The position numbers were made by a program, and so were the translations under genes. Positions 16,264-24,672 of a stretch of 62,101 bases of DNA are shown here, in pieces; position 1 is the stretch's first letter, and the number at the start of each line of letters is the position of its first letter. This DNA comes from a bacterium. Its GTDB lineage: Bacteria > Actinomycetota > Acidimicrobiia > Spongiisociales > JAENVV01. The stretch lies in assembly GCA_024641305.1 (NCBI GenBank), contig JAHEDI010000020.1, positions 1 through 62,101 on the forward strand. The letters run 5' to 3'. Under the pieces are notes generated by a model, which saw only the letters and a program-made list of their open reading frames with translations, was not told the origin of the DNA and did no database searches.

Positions 16264-18003
16264 CTAGCGGATACGTTTTCCGTGGTCCCAGGTTAGGCCG
16301 GTCCAGTTCTTGCCGGACCAGGTCGATCCGGACCAGGTGCTGCCGGACCAGGTGCTGCCCGACCAGGTGGAGCCGTTCCAGGTCGCTCCGGACCAGGTGC
16401 TGCCCGACCAGGTCGACCCGGACCAGGTGCTGCCCGACCAGGTCGACCCGGACCAGGTGCTGCCCGACCAGGTGGATCCCGACCAGGTGGATCCGTTCCA
16501 GTTGCCGCCGCTCCACGTGCTACCCGACCAGGTGCTACCTGCCCAGGCGGGGGATGCAAAGACCTGGCCGAAGATGTCGATTTCGCCTTCAAGAACCACA
16601 CCGTTGTCGGCGAGGTGGTCGGAACCACGGGCTGCCTCAAGTGAGCCCGTTCCCTTTGCCTGGGTCCACCCCTGTTGGATGGCGGTACCGGGACTGCTGG
16701 AGGTCGTAGAAAGGAAGGCGTTGATGAGTCCGGAGCCCTGGCATTTCGGAGTGATGCCGCCCAGGCTGGTGGCGCCACCCTTGATGACTTTCTTGACCTG
16801 GTCGGGGGTGTATTCGGGATGGGAGTCCAGAATCAACGCAGCTACACCCGATACGACGGCGGCGGCCTGGCTAGTGCCGGATCCCTTGAACAGGGTTTCG
16901 TCGAGGCGAGCGGACGGGTAGTTGACATCCGCATACGAACCGGGGACTCGTAGAGACGCGATCGTCTTACCGGGAGCAACCACGTCGACCGAGCGGGTGT
17001 TTGTTCCGCAGTTCGACCAGTCGGGGATGTAGTCGTCGTTGGTGCGGGTCGTTCCGCCGGTGGCGTCGGCGCCGACGGCGATGACGTATGGGTTGGTGGC
17101 CGGTGAGCGAAGTGCGGACCCGTTGGCATCGTTGCCAGCGGCAACGACTACCACGATACCTTTCTTCCAGGCAACCTGAACGGCGTATGAGAGCGGGTCG
17201 ATGATGTACGCCTGGCTGGAGTTCGTTCCAAATGACAGGTTGAGGACTCGCACATTCATGCCGTTGTCGTTGCGATGTTCGATGACCCAGTTGATGCCGG
17301 CCAACACCTGGCTGACGTCAACGGCCCCGTTGGCGGCACCGACCTTTACGTTGAGGATGCTGGCATCGGGAGCCACCCCGAGAAAATTCTTCATTTTGAG
17401 GTGTGAGGAGACCTGACCGAGGCCCGAAGCGCGGCCCGCGATAATGCCGGCCATATGCGTGCCATGGCCGTAGGCGTCGAGGTTCTGCATGCCGGCGTTC
17501 TGTGAGTCGAAAGATAAATCGGGGCCGTTGATGATCTTGCCAGGCGTGGTGAGGCCCTCAACGGGTGTCACACCAGAATCGATGAGAGCCACGGTGACGC
17601 CATTGCCGGTGGCACCGTTGTCCCATGCGCTGCCAGCCCCGGTGACGTTGGCAACCTCGGCCAAATTGGTGACGTCCTTGCCACCATCCCAGCCGCCACC
17701 GGAAAGGTTGACGCTCGAATTCTGCGTCACCGACATGACGCCCGGTTGGGATTCGAGACGACCGATCGAGCTGGCTGGTACCTGAGCTGTGATCGAATCG
17801 ATGGCGGTCATGGTGCCGGTAACGGTCCCGCCCATCTGCTCGATGGTCGAAGCGATGGAGGCGCCCTCGACGGTTCGGACGATGACATCGACCATGTCCG
17901 TGGAGGGTGCTGATGCTGGTGCGGCCAACAGCGACCCGAACATGGCAACGACGAGCGCGAGCCCGATGGCTCGTCCTTTCGTTGATGCTGAGGTGACGTG
18001 CAT
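16264..18003 (-). CDS. Secreted subtilisin-like protease with Trp-pentad tail (copy 2)
   Basis: A 579-residue paralog of the neighbouring protease. Signal peptide (1-31), I9-type propeptide (about 37-100) with the same DVIVRTVEGAS block, catalytic Asp142, His180, oxyanion Asn291 and Ser378 (GTSQAAA), a linker with GEIDIFG, 17 pentads of consensus STWSG (488-572) and the tail DHGKRIR, which is identical to copy 1. It has an insertion near residues 192-208 that copy 1 lacks. ATG 18003 follows AAGGAC. The two genes lie in the same direction about 170 bp apart with a hairpin between them, so they probably have separate but similar promoters. The substrate is not known. Confidence 0.9.
   Translation of the reverse strand: MHVTSASTKGRAIGLALVVAMFGSLLAAPASAPSTDMVDVIVRTVEGASIASTIEQMGGTVTGTMTAIDSITAQVPASSIGRLESQPGVMSVTQNSSVNLSGGGWDGGKDVTNLAEVANVTGAGSAWDNGATGNGVTVALIDSGVTPVEGLTTPGKIINGPDLSFDSQNAGMQNLDAYGHGTHMAGIIAGRASGLGQVSSHLKMKNFLGVAPDASILNVKVGAANGAVDVSQVLAGINWVIEHRNDNGMNVRVLNLSFGTNSSQAYIIDPLSYAVQVAWKKGIVVVVAAGNDANGSALRSPATNPYVIAVGADATGGTTRTNDDYIPDWSNCGTNTRSVDVVAPGKTIASLRVPGSYADVNYPSARLDETLFKGSGTSQAAAVVSGVAALILDSHPEYTPDQVKKVIKGGATSLGGITPKCQGSGLINAFLSTTSSSPGTAIQQGWTQAKGTGSLEAARGSDHLADNGVVLEGEIDIFGQVFASPAWAGSTWSGSTWSGGNWNGSTWSGSTWSGSTWSGSTWSGSTWSGSTWSGSTWSGATWNGSTWSGSTWSGSTWSGSTWSGKNWTGLTWDHGKRIR
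16288..16542 (-). repeat. 15-bp tandem repeats encoding 17 Trp pentads
   Basis: In-frame 15-bp units encoding STWSG, with variants SGGNW, SGATW and SGKNW. The array is more uniform than that of copy 1, suggesting more recent homogenisation. Confidence 0.9.
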
Positions 18004-18102
18004 AGTTCGTCCTTTTGGAGAGTCCCATTGTTCTTTGGTCTGATATCGGCCACTCTCCGTGACTTCTCGCGAACCAACCTTGAGCAACTCACAATGACTA
18101 GT
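18004..18102 (-). promoter_or_regulatory. Conserved 5' flank of subtilase copy 2
   Basis: Collinear with the flank of copy 1 (16092-16193). The 9-mer CAATGGGAC is found here as the complement of 18022-18030 and ACTAGTCA as the complement of 18095-18102. Confidence 0.55.
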
Positions 18103-18171
18103 TATCTTCTCCATCTCCCGCCGGATTCTCGCAAGTGTCCAAACCGGGGTTGCTCCGACTAACTTGAGGTA

Positions 18172-18900
18172 ATGCGCCGTAATCTGTTACCTCTCCTCCT
18201 ACTCCTTGCCCTCATCGGATCTGCTTGTCAGGTGAAGATCGAACAGACCACCCGAATCGAGGACGACGGCTCCGGCCAAATCGTTCTCGATGTCCTGCTC
18301 GACGAAGAACTGAGAACTCTTTCGGGATTTGAAGATGCCGCCAGCGCCTTTGAACTGGCCGGGGGAGTGCCTGAGGGATTCACGGTCGAGGACCTGGTTG
18401 TCGATGACTTTGCCGGTGCCAGAGCGATGCGGGACTTTGCGGATATCGATGAATTGAACACGGTCCTGCAAGATGCTGCGACCGCCGGTCTGGCGGACCA
18501 GGTGACCGTTGTTCGGGAAGGCAATGAGTACCGCTACTCGGCAACCATTGGCGATCTCAGTGCTGCCGCGGAAGGACTCGGCGGCTTCATAACGGTGGAC
18601 ACGTTCGACGACTTCTTTGATATTGTCCTGGCGGTCCGTATGCCAGGCGATGTCGTGGACAACAATGCCGATGCGGTGCGTGAAGATGGCACCTTGGTCT
18701 GGGAGATCGGAATTGATGACTCAGGCAAGACCATTTCAGCAACGTCACGGGTTGCGACGGATTGGGCACCGGTGGCGATTGGTGTGATTCTGCTGCTGGT
18801 TCTTCTTGGCGGTGGGGTAATGCTTGTGCGCAATCGTATGTTGAAATCCTCGTCAGATGCCCCACCGGCGGACGGCCCGTTCGAATCACCTACCATATAG
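18172..18900 (+). CDS. LppM-like lipoprotein
   Basis: A lipoprotein of 242 residues with signal peptide and lipobox IGSAC (Cys19 lipidated), a domain of about 180 residues and a C-terminal TM helix (about 200-222). The pattern TTRIEDDGSGQIVLDV after the Cys and the DFADIDEL segment match the LppM domain of actinobacteria; in mycobacteria LppM is linked to envelope lipoglycan or surface functions. TAACTT (18160-18165) ends 6 nt before the ATG, indicating a leaderless mRNA. The next gene, for IF-1, begins 26 bp later. Confidence 0.82.
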   Translation: MRRNLLPLLLLLALIGSACQVKIEQTTRIEDDGSGQIVLDVLLDEELRTLSGFEDAASAFELAGGVPEGFTVEDLVVDDFAGARAMRDFADIDELNTVLQDAATAGLADQVTVVREGNEYRYSATIGDLSAAAEGLGGFITVDTFDDFFDIVLAVRMPGDVVDNNADAVREDGTLVWEIGIDDSGKTISATSRVATDWAPVAIGVILLLVLLGGGVMLVRNRMLKSSSDAPPADGPFESPTI

Positions 18901-18926
18901 GTAGCAATCAATTTTCTGGAGCATGA

Positions 18927-19151
18927 GTGGCAAAGCAAGAAGACGTAATTCGGGTCCAGGGTGTGGTCGTGGAGACGCTGCCCAACGCGACGTTTCGGGT
19001 TGAAGTCGACGGTGGACTCGAAGTCTTGGCGCGGGCCGCCGGCAAAATGCGCCGGGGTCGTTACATCAGGATTCTGCCAGGAGACCGGGTCGACGTAGAG
19101 CTTTCGGCCTATGACCCGACCCGCGGTCGGATCGTCTGGCGTTACAAGTAG
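18927..19151 (+). CDS. infA: Translation initiation factor IF-1
   Basis: A 74-residue OB-fold protein with the IF-1 hallmarks [28 protein letters not shown] and SPYD-like [17 protein letters not shown]-1 binds the 30S A site during initiation. It has a small insertion (RRGRYIRI rather than RKHYIRI) and an altered middle (EVLARAAGK instead of V-LAHISGK), so it may be a second, divergent copy rather than the one in the ribosomal protein operon. GTG start with GGAG upstream. Confidence 0.88.
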   Translation: MAKQEDVIRVQGVVVETLPNATFRVEVDGGLEVLARAAGKMRRGRYIRILPGDRVDVELSAYDPTRGRIVWRYK

Positions 19152-19175
19152 GCCGGTCTGCCATACTGCCCGGCT

Positions 19176-20003
19176 ATGGCCGGTAAGATTATTCATGGCG
19201 AGAACCTTGCCGTTCTTGAATCGCTACCTGACGGTTCGATCAACCTCATCTATATCGACCCCCCTTTCGGGACCGGGCAGGTTCGCACTCATCGACGGAT
19301 CAAGACGGGGTCTGGCGAGGCAACTCGCACGGGTTTTGGTGGTCGGACCTACCAGTACGAAACCGTTTCCGAGCTGGCCTACCGTGACGACATGCCGCTG
19401 GACGATTACCTTGCCTTTTTGCGAGTTCGTCTCATTGAGATGTACCGCGTGCTGGCACCCACCGGTTCGATTTACGTCCATGTTGACTTCCATGCCGTCC
19501 ACCACATCCGGCTGATGATGGATGAGATATTCGGCGCCGAACGATTTCTCAACGAGATCATCTGGGCGTATGACTATGGCGGGCGTCACAGGGACCGATG
19601 GCCTCGTAAGCATGACAACATTCTCTGGTATGCCAAAGGGTCGACGTGGACGTTCAATCGCGATGACATCGACCGGATTCCGTATATGGCTCCGGGCCTG
19701 GTCGGACCGGAGAAGGCTGCCATCGGCAAACTTCCGACCGACGTGTGGTGGCTGACGATTGTGCCGACGAACTCTAAGGAACGCACTGGCTATCCGACTC
19801 AGAAGCCTCTTGGACTCGTGGAGCGAATCATCCGCGCCTCCTCGAACGAGGGCGAGATGGTGGCTGACTTTTTTGGTGGATCGGGGACCACAGCCGTCGC
19901 GGCTCAACAACTCGGCAGAGAATTTTTGTACGTCGATACGAATGGGGAGGCCGTGGCGATCGCCAGGAATCGTCTGGCTTCAGGTTCGGCGGGCGAGGGC
20001 TAG
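19176..20003 (+). CDS. Site-specific DNA methyltransferase, beta class, apparently solitary
   Basis: An amino-methyltransferase of 275 residues. The catalytic motif IV DPPF (28-31) precedes the SAM-binding motif I FFGGSGTT (about 232), the order of the beta class (N6-adenine or N4-cytosine). The TRD would lie between about 95 and 190. It lacks the C-terminal extension of CcrM. No restriction endonuclease or specificity subunit is nearby, so it may be an orphan methylase with an epigenetic or replication role. CATACT (19162-19167) lies 8 nt before the ATG, indicating leaderless transcription. The target sequence cannot be predicted. Confidence 0.88.
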   Translation: MAGKIIHGENLAVLESLPDGSINLIYIDPPFGTGQVRTHRRIKTGSGEATRTGFGGRTYQYETVSELAYRDDMPLDDYLAFLRVRLIEMYRVLAPTGSIYVHVDFHAVHHIRLMMDEIFGAERFLNEIIWAYDYGGRHRDRWPRKHDNILWYAKGSTWTFNRDDIDRIPYMAPGLVGPEKAAIGKLPTDVWWLTIVPTNSKERTGYPTQKPLGLVERIIRASSNEGEMVADFFGGSGTTAVAAQQLGREFLYVDTNGEAVAIARNRLASGSAGEG

Positions 20004-21032
20004 CTCCATGAGGTGTCTCGCCGCGTCGCCCATAACCGCGAAACGATCATCCTTGGTCTGTCCCCGCACATATCGAATGTAGATCTGCTGGACGATCACA
20101 GCCATCTTGAAGGAACCGAATACGACGTAGTAGTCGACGGCGTCGGGGTCGATTCGAGACCGTTGGGCATACCGCTCAATCGCGGCGCGCCGGTCCATGA
20201 ATCCCGGTGCGCTGGTTGGCATCGGGTTGAGGGCGCTGGGGGCTTCGTCCTGGTCATACCAAACCGACAGCAACGTTCCGAGGTCGGCCAGCCGGTCTCC
20301 CTGTGTACACATGTCCCAGTCGTATACGGCAACACAAATGCCGGGATCGTCTGGCGAGACGGCCATGTTGTCAAGTCGCCAGTCATTGTGGACCAGGGCC
20401 GGCGGAGGAGAGATAGGCAACTCGGTTCGGAGCCAGGTGATCAGTTCGTCGGCCACAGCCCAATCGTGTTCCTTGGATCCGTGCCAGCGTTGTGCCCAGC
20501 CTTCTACCTGGCGCTCCAGAAACCCTTCGGGGTGTCCAAGATCTGCAAGTCCGGCATCGGCCGGCGTCACCGAATGGAAATCGACCAATGTGTCAATGAC
20601 GACTTCGGATAACTTCCGATTGGCGGTCGGGTCCTGACCGCCCCCAAAGACTTCAGGGACTTCGCGGCGAATCACTACGCCGTTCTTGCGCTCCATCACA
20701 AAAAAGGGGCTGCCGATGATGGTCAGGTCCTCACACAACAAATAGCTGCGGGGTGCCGGGGGGAACGCTCTCCACAGACCCTTGAGAACGCCATGTTCTC
20801 TGGCCATGTCGTGCGAGCCGGGAGCGACCGGTCCGAGTGGAGGGCGTCGAAGCACATATTCGGCGCCATCGGAATAGCGCAGCAGATAGGTCAGGTTGGC
20901 ATGGCCGCCGGCGAATTGGCGAACCGTCAGTTCACCGTGATCGATATCAAGTCGATCTGACAGATACGCCGCGACCACTGCGGTGTCGAAGCGTTCGTCG
21001 GTCCGAACCGGGATGAGTTCTTGTGCGGCCAT
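19980..21032 (-). CDS. Phosphotransferase family protein (APH/ACAD10-like)
   Basis: A 350-residue aminoglycoside-phosphotransferase-fold protein. The N-lobe carries FAGGHANLTYLL and a VLRRPP strand; the catalytic loop is HNDWRLDNMAV and the metal-binding Asp is in YDWDMCTQGDRLADLG. This subgroup, with the VLRRPP strand, usually accompanies acyl-CoA dehydrogenases and is related to ACAD10/11 kinases that phosphorylate 4-hydroxyacyl-CoA; antibiotic resistance is unlikely. It overlaps the methyltransferase gene by 24 bp at the 3' ends. TAGGCT lies 9 nt before the ATG. Confidence 0.88.
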   Translation of the reverse strand: MAAQELIPVRTDERFDTAVVAAYLSDRLDIDHGELTVRQFAGGHANLTYLLRYSDGAEYVLRRPPLGPVAPGSHDMAREHGVLKGLWRAFPPAPRSYLLCEDLTIIGSPFFVMERKNGVVIRREVPEVFGGGQDPTANRKLSEVVIDTLVDFHSVTPADAGLADLGHPEGFLERQVEGWAQRWHGSKEHDWAVADELITWLRTELPISPPPALVHNDWRLDNMAVSPDDPGICVAVYDWDMCTQGDRLADLGTLLSVWYDQDEAPSALNPMPTSAPGFMDRRAAIERYAQRSRIDPDAVDYYVVFGSFKMAVIVQQIYIRYVRGQTKDDRFAVMGDAARHLMELALARRT

Positions 21033-21052
21033 CTGGCAGCCAGCCTACCCGG

Positions 21053-22024
21053 CTACCCCTTACAGGCCGGCACCAGATAGGGATACGGGTTGACGGTTTC
21101 GGTGCGGTTCAGGGCGATCTCGAAGTGCAGGTGGGGGTTGGAGCCCCTGGCGTTGCCGGAGTCGCCTACGTATCCGATGACCTCGCCGGCCACGACCTGG
21201 CCCGACTTGCCGAAGCTGTCCATGTGCGTTCCGATGTACCGATTCCCGTTATCGCCTTCGAGCCTGAACTGAATGCCGCCGATGGTTCCTTCGATTTGAT
21301 GCACAAATCCACTGACCGGTGCCAGAACCGGCGTGCCGCGGGGTGCGAACAAGTCGTTTCCCTCGTGGTAACGACTGTCTGAGCGGGGAAAACCCCAGTC
21401 ATTGAAGAACGTTGCGCCGGGGACGGGGCATACAAACCCCTCCATGCCACTTACCTTGAGAACCTGCCCAACGTAGATGCGGTCCGGGTTGGTAATCGCG
21501 TTGGCGCTGGCAAGATCACTGGACTTCATGCTGTACTTGGCGGCGATCTGAGAGAGGCTTTCGCCCGCTTTGACCGTGTGGGTGGCAGAAGTGGTGGCTG
21601 CTGCTGGAGGCGCCGCCACGACGGGTTCACCACTCACCCTCAGGCGAGTGCCGGCGTATACGACATTCGGGTTGGTGATGCCGTTCAGTGCGCTGATTGC
21701 TGACACCGTGGTCCTGAACTTCCGGGCGATCTCGCCGAGCGATTCGCCTGGTTGGACGACGTACACGACCGCCCCGACGCTCGAATTAGCCGAGCCCGTC
21801 GGCACCTGGAGGACTTGTCCGACCCAGATCTTGTTCGGGTCGCTGATTCCGTTTGCCGATGCCAGGGCCGCAGTGCTCACGCCATTGCTTGAGGCGATCT
21901 GCGACAACGTATCACCGGATTTAACGGTGTACCCGGACACAGCGGCCAAAACCGACAGGCACAGCACTAGGAAAGCGGCAACGGGACGGTGATCAACGAT
22001 CAGCCGTTTGAGGTATGCGAGCAT
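21053..22024 (-). CDS. LysM-repeat M23 peptidoglycan endopeptidase
   Basis: A secreted wall hydrolase of 323 residues. An N-terminal TM/signal segment (about 12-30) is followed by three LysM domains (starting near YTVKSGDTLSQIA, YVVQPGESLGEIA and HTVKAGESLSQIA) and a C-terminal M23 domain with HEGNDLFAP, a THMD segment and HLHFE. The zinc ligands are therefore present, indicating an active glycyl or cross-bridge endopeptidase or a LytM-type amidase activator. AGGAG precedes the ATG by 8 nt. It is 20 bp downstream of the phosphotransferase gene's start and in the same direction. Confidence 0.93.
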   Translation of the reverse strand: MLAYLKRLIVDHRPVAAFLVLCLSVLAAVSGYTVKSGDTLSQIASSNGVSTAALASANGISDPNKIWVGQVLQVPTGSANSSVGAVVYVVQPGESLGEIARKFRTTVSAISALNGITNPNVVYAGTRLRVSGEPVVAAPPAAATTSATHTVKAGESLSQIAAKYSMKSSDLASANAITNPDRIYVGQVLKVSGMEGFVCPVPGATFFNDWGFPRSDSRYHEGNDLFAPRGTPVLAPVSGFVHQIEGTIGGIQFRLEGDNGNRYIGTHMDSFGKSGQVVAGEVIGYVGDSGNARGSNPHLHFEIALNRTETVNPYPYLVPACKG

Positions 22025-22104
22025 GAACTTGTCTCCTGAAGCACCGCCCGCTTCCCTCTTACCCTATCGTCTCACAAGTTTGTAATTCAAGCTTTGAGCG
22101 GCAT

Positions 22105-23169
22105 TCAGCGTTTGCCAATTTCGACTCGTTGTGCCGAGCCCCGTTTGGGTTCAGACCGGGCCCGGAGTTGTCCGCAAGCCGCGTCGATGTCCTGACCTCG
22201 CATGTGGCGCAATGTGCTATTTACACCTAGTCGGTTGAGTTCCGACATGAAGGACTCGATCCGCTCGGGTCGGGACGGACGGTCCGGGCTGAGCGGGGTG
22301 GGATTAAGGGCGATGACGTTGACATGTGATTGCAGGCGTTCGGCGATCGGGGCAAGTTTGCGGGCCTGCTCAAGGGTATCGTTGACGCCGTCGATGAGCG
22401 TCCACTCAAGAGAGACCCTTCGGCCCTTGGCGTCAAAGAACTTGGCGGCGGCCGCCTCGACTTCGGCGATTGGATAGCGCTTGTTCAGGGGTACCAGGCT
22501 GGATCGAAGTTCGTCGTCGGCGGCGTGCAGGCTCACGGCCAGCGTTACCTGCCATGGTTCCTCCGCCAAACGGAGCATGCCAGGGACCACCCCAACCGTC
22601 GATACCGTGATGGATCGTGCGCCAAGTCCCCGGACCTCGATGATTCTTCTCAGTGACTCACGGACCCGGGCGTAGTTGGCGAGAGGTTCACCCATTCCCA
22701 TGTAGACGATGTTGGTGAGATGGTCGGGGCACCCTTCGAGCGGCGATGCGGCCAGATACGCTGATGCGTAGGCGACCTGGGCGTATATTTCCCCCGGTTC
22801 GAGGTGACGATCGAACCCGAACTGGCCGGTTGCGCAGAACGTGCAGCCGAGCGCACAACCAGCTTGACTCGAAATGCACAGGGTGTTGCGCTTCGGGTAT
22901 CCCATGAGAACTGCCTCGATGGCGTTTCCGTCGGGTGCTCTGAACAGCCACTTCATGGTCGTCCCGTTGTCGGCAGTTTGCTCGGTCTCGACCGAGAACG
23001 GCCAGAGCTTGTCGGAAATCTCGTCTCGCATGTGTGCTGGAAGGTTCGTCATCTGATCGGCCGAGAGGACAGGGTGCTCATAGAGCCATGAGCGCAACTG
23101 GTCGGCCCGGTAGGAGGGCTCATTGGGGAACAGACTTCCCAGATCGTCCGGGTCGATCAAATAGGGCAC
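22105..23169 (-). CDS. rlmN: 23S rRNA/tRNA adenine-C2 methyltransferase RlmN
   Basis: A radical-SAM enzyme of 354 residues that methylates C2 of A2503 in 23S rRNA and A37 of some tRNAs. The cluster-binding motif CALGCTFCATG (Cx3Cx2C) is visible, with the downstream GMGEPLANY and a C-terminal Cys in the region DIDAACGQL that matches the methyl-carrying cysteine. Length and order are typical of RlmN rather than Cfr. The start is GTG at 23169, with TACTAT (complement of 23176-23181) ending 6 nt before it. Confidence 0.95.
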   Translation of the reverse strand: MPYLIDPDDLGSLFPNEPSYRADQLRSWLYEHPVLSADQMTNLPAHMRDEISDKLWPFSVETEQTADNGTTMKWLFRAPDGNAIEAVLMGYPKRNTLCISSQAGCALGCTFCATGQFGFDRHLEPGEIYAQVAYASAYLAASPLEGCPDHLTNIVYMGMGEPLANYARVRESLRRIIEVRGLGARSITVSTVGVVPGMLRLAEEPWQVTLAVSLHAADDELRSSLVPLNKRYPIAEVEAAAAKFFDAKGRRVSLEWTLIDGVNDTLEQARKLAPIAERLQSHVNVIALNPTPLSPDRPSRPERIESFMSELNRLGVNSTLRHMRGQDIDAACGQLRARSEPKRGSAQRVEIGKR

Positions 23170-23213
23170 GCTTCCATAGTAGGCGTCGCACCGGTGGCCC
23201 TAGGATGACAGTC

Positions 23214-24596
23214 ATGGAGAGTAGGGAACTATCACCGGTCTCGAACCGCCAGCGGTTTTTCACCAACCCCGGTTTCGTAGCGCTCTGGGCCTCGCTCGGT
23301 TTGGGGCTTCCCGCGGTAGCCGTTGGCGCCACTCTTGGTTCTGACCAGGCGATGGGCCTCACCTACATTCAGGTATTGCTGGTGGTTCCGATCGGGTTAC
23401 TCATCGGCGGGGCGATTATTTCGGCGGTCGCGTGGATGGCCGCCGACATGGGCGTTCCGACCGGCCTGCTGTTCCGGCCGAGCCTTGGAATAGTTGGCTC
23501 ATGGGCGGCTTCCGCTTTTCAGGCGCTTCTTTACATTGGTTGGACCGCTCTTGAGATTCAGATCGGAGCGGCGTTCCTCGAGCGAGTAGCCAGTGAGGCC
23601 GACTATCCAATTTCGACTGGTGTCGCGATAACGATTGCGACGACCCTGGTTGCCGGGTTGGTGTGGATGGGCATGTCATGGGTTTCGGGGGTTCTCATCC
23701 GACGAGTGACCTTCTGGATCGCTTTGGCAGTGGTTATCTGGATGGTGGTCGATGTCGTCTCCGGCGCCGATCTGGCAGGTTTAAGCGACCGGGTTCCTGA
23801 TCAGAGTCAGTTCTGGCTGGCAATCGACCTGGTGGTGATGTTCACCATGCTATGGGTTCCGCTGGCCGGGGATACGGCCCGATTCGCCAAGGACACCAGT
23901 GCCGCAACGTCGGGCGTTGGGTTTGGTTTTGGTGTTGGTTTCGGCGTCATGCTCCTGGTGGGGGCAATCGTAGGGCTGGCAGGAGGGATGGACGGAACGA
24001 TTATTGGTTCGATCGATTTTCTGGTCGGCAGGGCGGGGACACTGGTCTTGTTAATCGGGGTCGCATGGTTGTTGGCCGGCGAGATCGATCAACCGTTTGG
24101 GTTCGTATATGGTGCGTCGACGGCGCTGGCGACCACCACCTTACGGCGGGCCCCGCTCTGGTTGTCTCTGCTGGTAGTGGGGCTCGGTGGCGTGACGGCG
24201 TCACTGGCTAGCGCCAGTTCGTTGCTCGGCGTGGGTAGTTTTCTACTGGCGATGTTTGTCCCCCTTCTCGCCATTCTTATGGCGGACTTCTTCGTGGTGA
24301 GGCGCCGCCGTTACCTGACGGACGGTCTGTTCCAGTCAGATGGTGGACCATACGGGAAGGTGAACCTCTACGGTCTGTTGTCGTTCGTGGTGGCATTTGC
24401 GATTCAACAGTGGATCAACCCGTCCGGTCCGGTTCCATGGATTGAGATTGTGGAGCGGATTCCGGCGGCCGGAACCTGGGGAGCGGTCGGGGTCCCGGCC
24501 ATGCTCGTCAGTCTGTTGGTCGGCTTTGGGTTGTATGCAGGTTTGGGTAAGTGGAAGATCGAGGAGTGGGAATCGGTTTCCCACATCAGGCTTTGA
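23214..24596 (+). CDS. NCS1-family nucleobase permease (cytosine/purine type)
   Basis: A 460-residue transporter with about twelve TM helices, matching the nucleobase:cation symporter-1 family: GFVALWASLGLGLPAVAVG in TM1, LLFRPSLGIVGSW near TM3, and conserved helices with the MFVPLLAILMADFFVVRRR segment typical of cytosine permease CodB. The substrate is probably cytosine, purine or a related heterocycle. ATG 23214 is chosen because TAGGAT (23201-23206) ends 7 nt upstream; an ATG three codons earlier overlaps that hexamer, exactly as at the response regulator. The stop lies inside a 25-bp tandem repeat. Confidence 0.9.
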   Translation: MESRELSPVSNRQRFFTNPGFVALWASLGLGLPAVAVGATLGSDQAMGLTYIQVLLVVPIGLLIGGAIISAVAWMAADMGVPTGLLFRPSLGIVGSWAASAFQALLYIGWTALEIQIGAAFLERVASEADYPISTGVAITIATTLVAGLVWMGMSWVSGVLIRRVTFWIALAVVIWMVVDVVSGADLAGLSDRVPDQSQFWLAIDLVVMFTMLWVPLAGDTARFAKDTSAATSGVGFGFGVGFGVMLLVGAIVGLAGGMDGTIIGSIDFLVGRAGTLVLLIGVAWLLAGEIDQPFGFVYGASTALATTTLRRAPLWLSLLVVGLGGVTASLASASSLLGVGSFLLAMFVPLLAILMADFFVVRRRRYLTDGLFQSDGGPYGKVNLYGLLSFVVAFAIQQWINPSGPVPWIEIVERIPAAGTWGAVGVPAMLVSLLVGFGLYAGLGKWKIEEWESVSHIRL

Positions 24597-24672
24597 CCTG
24601 ATCTTGTAGGTCAGGCTTTGACCTGAGCTTGTGGGTCAGGCTTTGACCTGATCTTGTAGGTCAGGCTTTGAC
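24586..24672. repeat. 25-bp tandem repeat array, about 3.5 copies, hairpin-forming
   Basis: Units begin at 24586, 24611, 24636 and 24661 (the last partial). Each unit carries TCAGGCTTTGACCTG. Each unit boundary forms an inverted repeat AGGTCA-GGCTT-TGACCT (24608-24624; 24633-24649 similar). The first copy contains the stop of the permease and the last contains the stop of the convergent gene. It probably works as a bidirectional terminator that has expanded. Confidence 0.9.

Noticed and set aside
14412-16542. Regular short repeats that might be a CRISPR array or VNTR
   Set aside because: The 15-bp units are in frame with no spacers and encode the Trp pentads of the two proteases.
19980-21032. 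Antibiotic resistance by aminoglycoside phosphotransferase
   Set aside because: The sequence fits the ACAD10-like subgroup tied to acyl-CoA metabolism rather than drug kinases.
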